This document shows positions 63,108-64,000 of a stretch of DNA of 64,000 bases, piece after piece. Numbering within the stretch: the first letter of the stretch is position 1; every line of letters begins with the position of its first letter. The stretch lies in the NCBI GenBank assembly GCA_913057435.1, contig CAJXNY010000007.1, forward strand, positions 62,001 through 126,000. The letters run 5' to 3'. Below the pieces are notes generated by a model. That model saw nothing but the letters and a program-made list of their open reading frames with translations, was not told the DNA's origin and did not search any database. The translations under genes were made by a program, and so were the position numbers. This DNA is from an uncultured Oceanospirillaceae bacterium. Its GTDB lineage: Bacteria > Pseudomonadota > Gammaproteobacteria > Pseudomonadales > Balneatricaceae.

Positions 63108-63794
63108 TCAGATCGTCGGCCAGTTCAGGCTGAAGGGGTCGTCCGCCAGTGTCGTCAGGGCAGAGGCAAACTCAGGCTGGGTAAACAGCTCGCCGCAGTG
63201 TGGCGGACAGACAAACCGGTAGTCTTTACCCGCCAGGGTAAACGCCAGCGCCCAGGCGTGCAGGTACGCCCGGTCCGGGGTGGCATCAGTCTGTTCATGG
63301 TAAAGGCTGTCACCAATAATCGGCGCGCCGATGCTTTTCAGGGCAACGCGTAACTGGTGGGTTTTGCCGGTACGCGGGCGCAAGACAAACAGTCGCTGGC
63401 CAGCCGTTACGCTGTAGCTGAAAAACTGCGTCACGGCAGGGTTAGTCTGAGATTTGGCCAGCTTCCAGGCACCGCGGCGGGCTTTTTCCATATCGCCCCG
63501 AATCAGCCCCTGTTTCTTGCGCGGCTTACGGTCCGACAGCGCCAGGTAATATTTCTCCACCTGGCGCTCACGAAAGGCAGCGGATAGCTCGGCCGCGACG
63601 GCCGGGTTACAGGCCAGCAACATCAACCCGGAGGTGACTTTGTCCAGCCGGTGTACCGGCGACAGTTGCGGGTTGGCAAGATCCTGCTGCAACTGCATGA
63701 CCAGACCGGTGTCGGCCTGGTCTTTGTGCACGGATACGCCCGGCGATTTGTCGATCAGTACAAAGCTGTCATTGGCTTCTACGATGCGGTACAT
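63108..63794 (-). CDS. RluA-family pseudouridine synthase (RluA-like, TIGR01621 type)
   Basis: 228 residues, shorter than RluC/RluD since the S4 domain is absent. The catalytic motif HRLDKVTSGLMLLA (about residues 48-61) carries the nucleophile D51; LRPRTGKTHQLRVALKSIGAPIIGDSLY (about 138-165) and the C-terminal AYLHAWALAF complete the family pattern. It isomerises uridine in rRNA or tRNA. The particular RNA site is unknown. ATG is used. The zinc-ribbon gene follows after 15 bases. Confidence 0.92.
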   Translation of the reverse strand: MYRIVEANDSFVLIDKSPGVSVHKDQADTGLVMQLQQDLANPQLSPVHRLDKVTSGLMLLACNPAVAAELSAAFRERQVEKYYLALSDRKPRKKQGLIRGDMEKARRGAWKLAKSQTNPAVTQFFSYSVTAGQRLFVLRPRTGKTHQLRVALKSIGAPIIGDSLYHEQTDATPDRAYLHAWALAFTLAGKDYRFVCPPHCGELFTQPEFASALTTLADDPFSLNWPTI

Positions 63795-63848
63795 CAGACA
63801 CCCCGTCAGTGGTAAAACGCGCCATGGTGGCGTAAGCGGGGCCTGGAT

Positions 63849-64000
63849 TCAAGCATCAGACAGCAGATGCAATAACGCTGTTTTCAGCTTCAGGGGTTTT
63901 ATCGGTTTATGCATCAGCTCATAGCCCCGTTCACGGATGCTATGTTTGAGGGCCGGGCTGTGGTTAGCCGTGATCATCAGCACCGGGGCGGTCACTGTGC
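63849..64000 (-). CDS. Receiver-domain protein, 3' end only (cut by window edge)
   Basis: The last 50 codons of a leftward gene whose start lies outside the window. The peptide reads PVLMITANHSPALKHSIRE then GYELMHKPIKPLKLKTALL, which is the C-terminal half of a receiver domain with the conserved T/A of beta-4 and the K-P-[IV]-K-P segment of beta-5. It closely parallels the end of the ErcS-like kinase at 58049 (AMLITADRSDSARR, NKPVKPGKLRALL). A hybrid kinase of the NahK/ErcS type is therefore likely, though a stand-alone regulator cannot be excluded. Confidence 0.7.
   Translation of the reverse strand, partial: TVTAPVLMITANHSPALKHSIRERGYELMHKPIKPLKLKTALLHLLSDA

Noticed and set aside
1-64000. 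CRISPR arrays, complete insertion sequences, prophage or tRNA/rRNA genes
   Set aside because: Read for on both strands; no regularly spaced short repeats, no intact transposase, no phage structural genes and no tRNA or rRNA genes were seen.

Overview
The window is chromosomal DNA of a moderately GC-rich marine gammaproteobacterium, probably of the Oceanospirillales group (Oceanospirillaceae-like). This rests on the gene content: gamma-type YcgN/YcgL/ribonuclease D and recR/ybaB/dnaX blocks, a betaine-type ABC uptake system next to an ectoine-type aspartokinase, polyhydroxyalkanoate-linked genes (PhaJ-like hydratase, phasin), an ErcA/ErcS-like pair, and Gram-negative porins. There are no rRNA or tRNA genes, and the only structural RNA I can support is the 4.5S SRP RNA. 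The genus is inference; the gene families are read from the sequence.

Layout. 1-12.6 kb is acyl-CoA metabolism: a DmdC-type acyl-CoA dehydrogenase cut by the left edge, an alanine/sodium symporter, a HAD phosphatase, a MaoC/PhaJ hydratase, an acyl-CoA ligase, a PAS kinase and FixJ-type regulator pair, and a five-gene leftward operon (acyl-CoA dehydrogenase, ligase, two hotdog thioesterases, alpha/beta hydrolase) behind a palindrome resembling a LiuR operator. 12.8-19.7 kb holds a DUF523 protein, prolyl-tRNA synthetase, a secreted formylglycine-generating-enzyme-like protein, a large Cache-HAMP-HD-GYP protein and a phasin. 20-26.4 kb is an osmoadaptation-like block: betaine/choline ABC transporter genes X-W-V, a cupin, a MarR regulator and an orphan Ask_Ect aspartokinase. 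26.6-35.6 kb has a YbaK-like deacylase, a hemerythrin and then a tellurite-resistance-type (Ter) island: TerB, TerD, a translationally coupled four-gene set known from Ter-linked nucleoside-like metabolite pathways (TRSP phosphoribosyltransferase, HAD, StiP, CitE-like lyase), a second TerD and a TerA-like protein.

35.6-44.9 kb is housekeeping: ycgN, ycgL, rnd, recR, ybaB, dnaX (with a clear programmed -1 frameshift signal), astA, a LysR regulator, a rhodanese protein, an lldD-like flavoprotein, and a LysE exporter. 45.7-51.6 kb is the most unusual part: a sensor kinase and an OmpR-type regulator bracket an acidic secreted protein and a translationally coupled TPR plus beta-barrel outer membrane protein resembling Slam/type XI secretion proteins, followed by an acidic signal-less protein made of three 101-residue repeats. 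51.9-54.5 kb carries a CsgI-like DUF2057 protein, a porin and a TauE-type permease.

54.5-55.2 kb contains a broken phage-type integrase directly downstream of the 4.5S RNA gene, the scar of a lost integrative element. The right end has L-2-hydroxyglutarate oxidase, an alphaproteobacterial-looking prephenate dehydratase, a possible small-RNA locus, ErcS-like hybrid kinase and ErcA, a porin, a REPIN-like inverted doublet, a zinc-ribbon protein, an RluA-family pseudouridine synthase and the 3' end of another receiver-domain protein.
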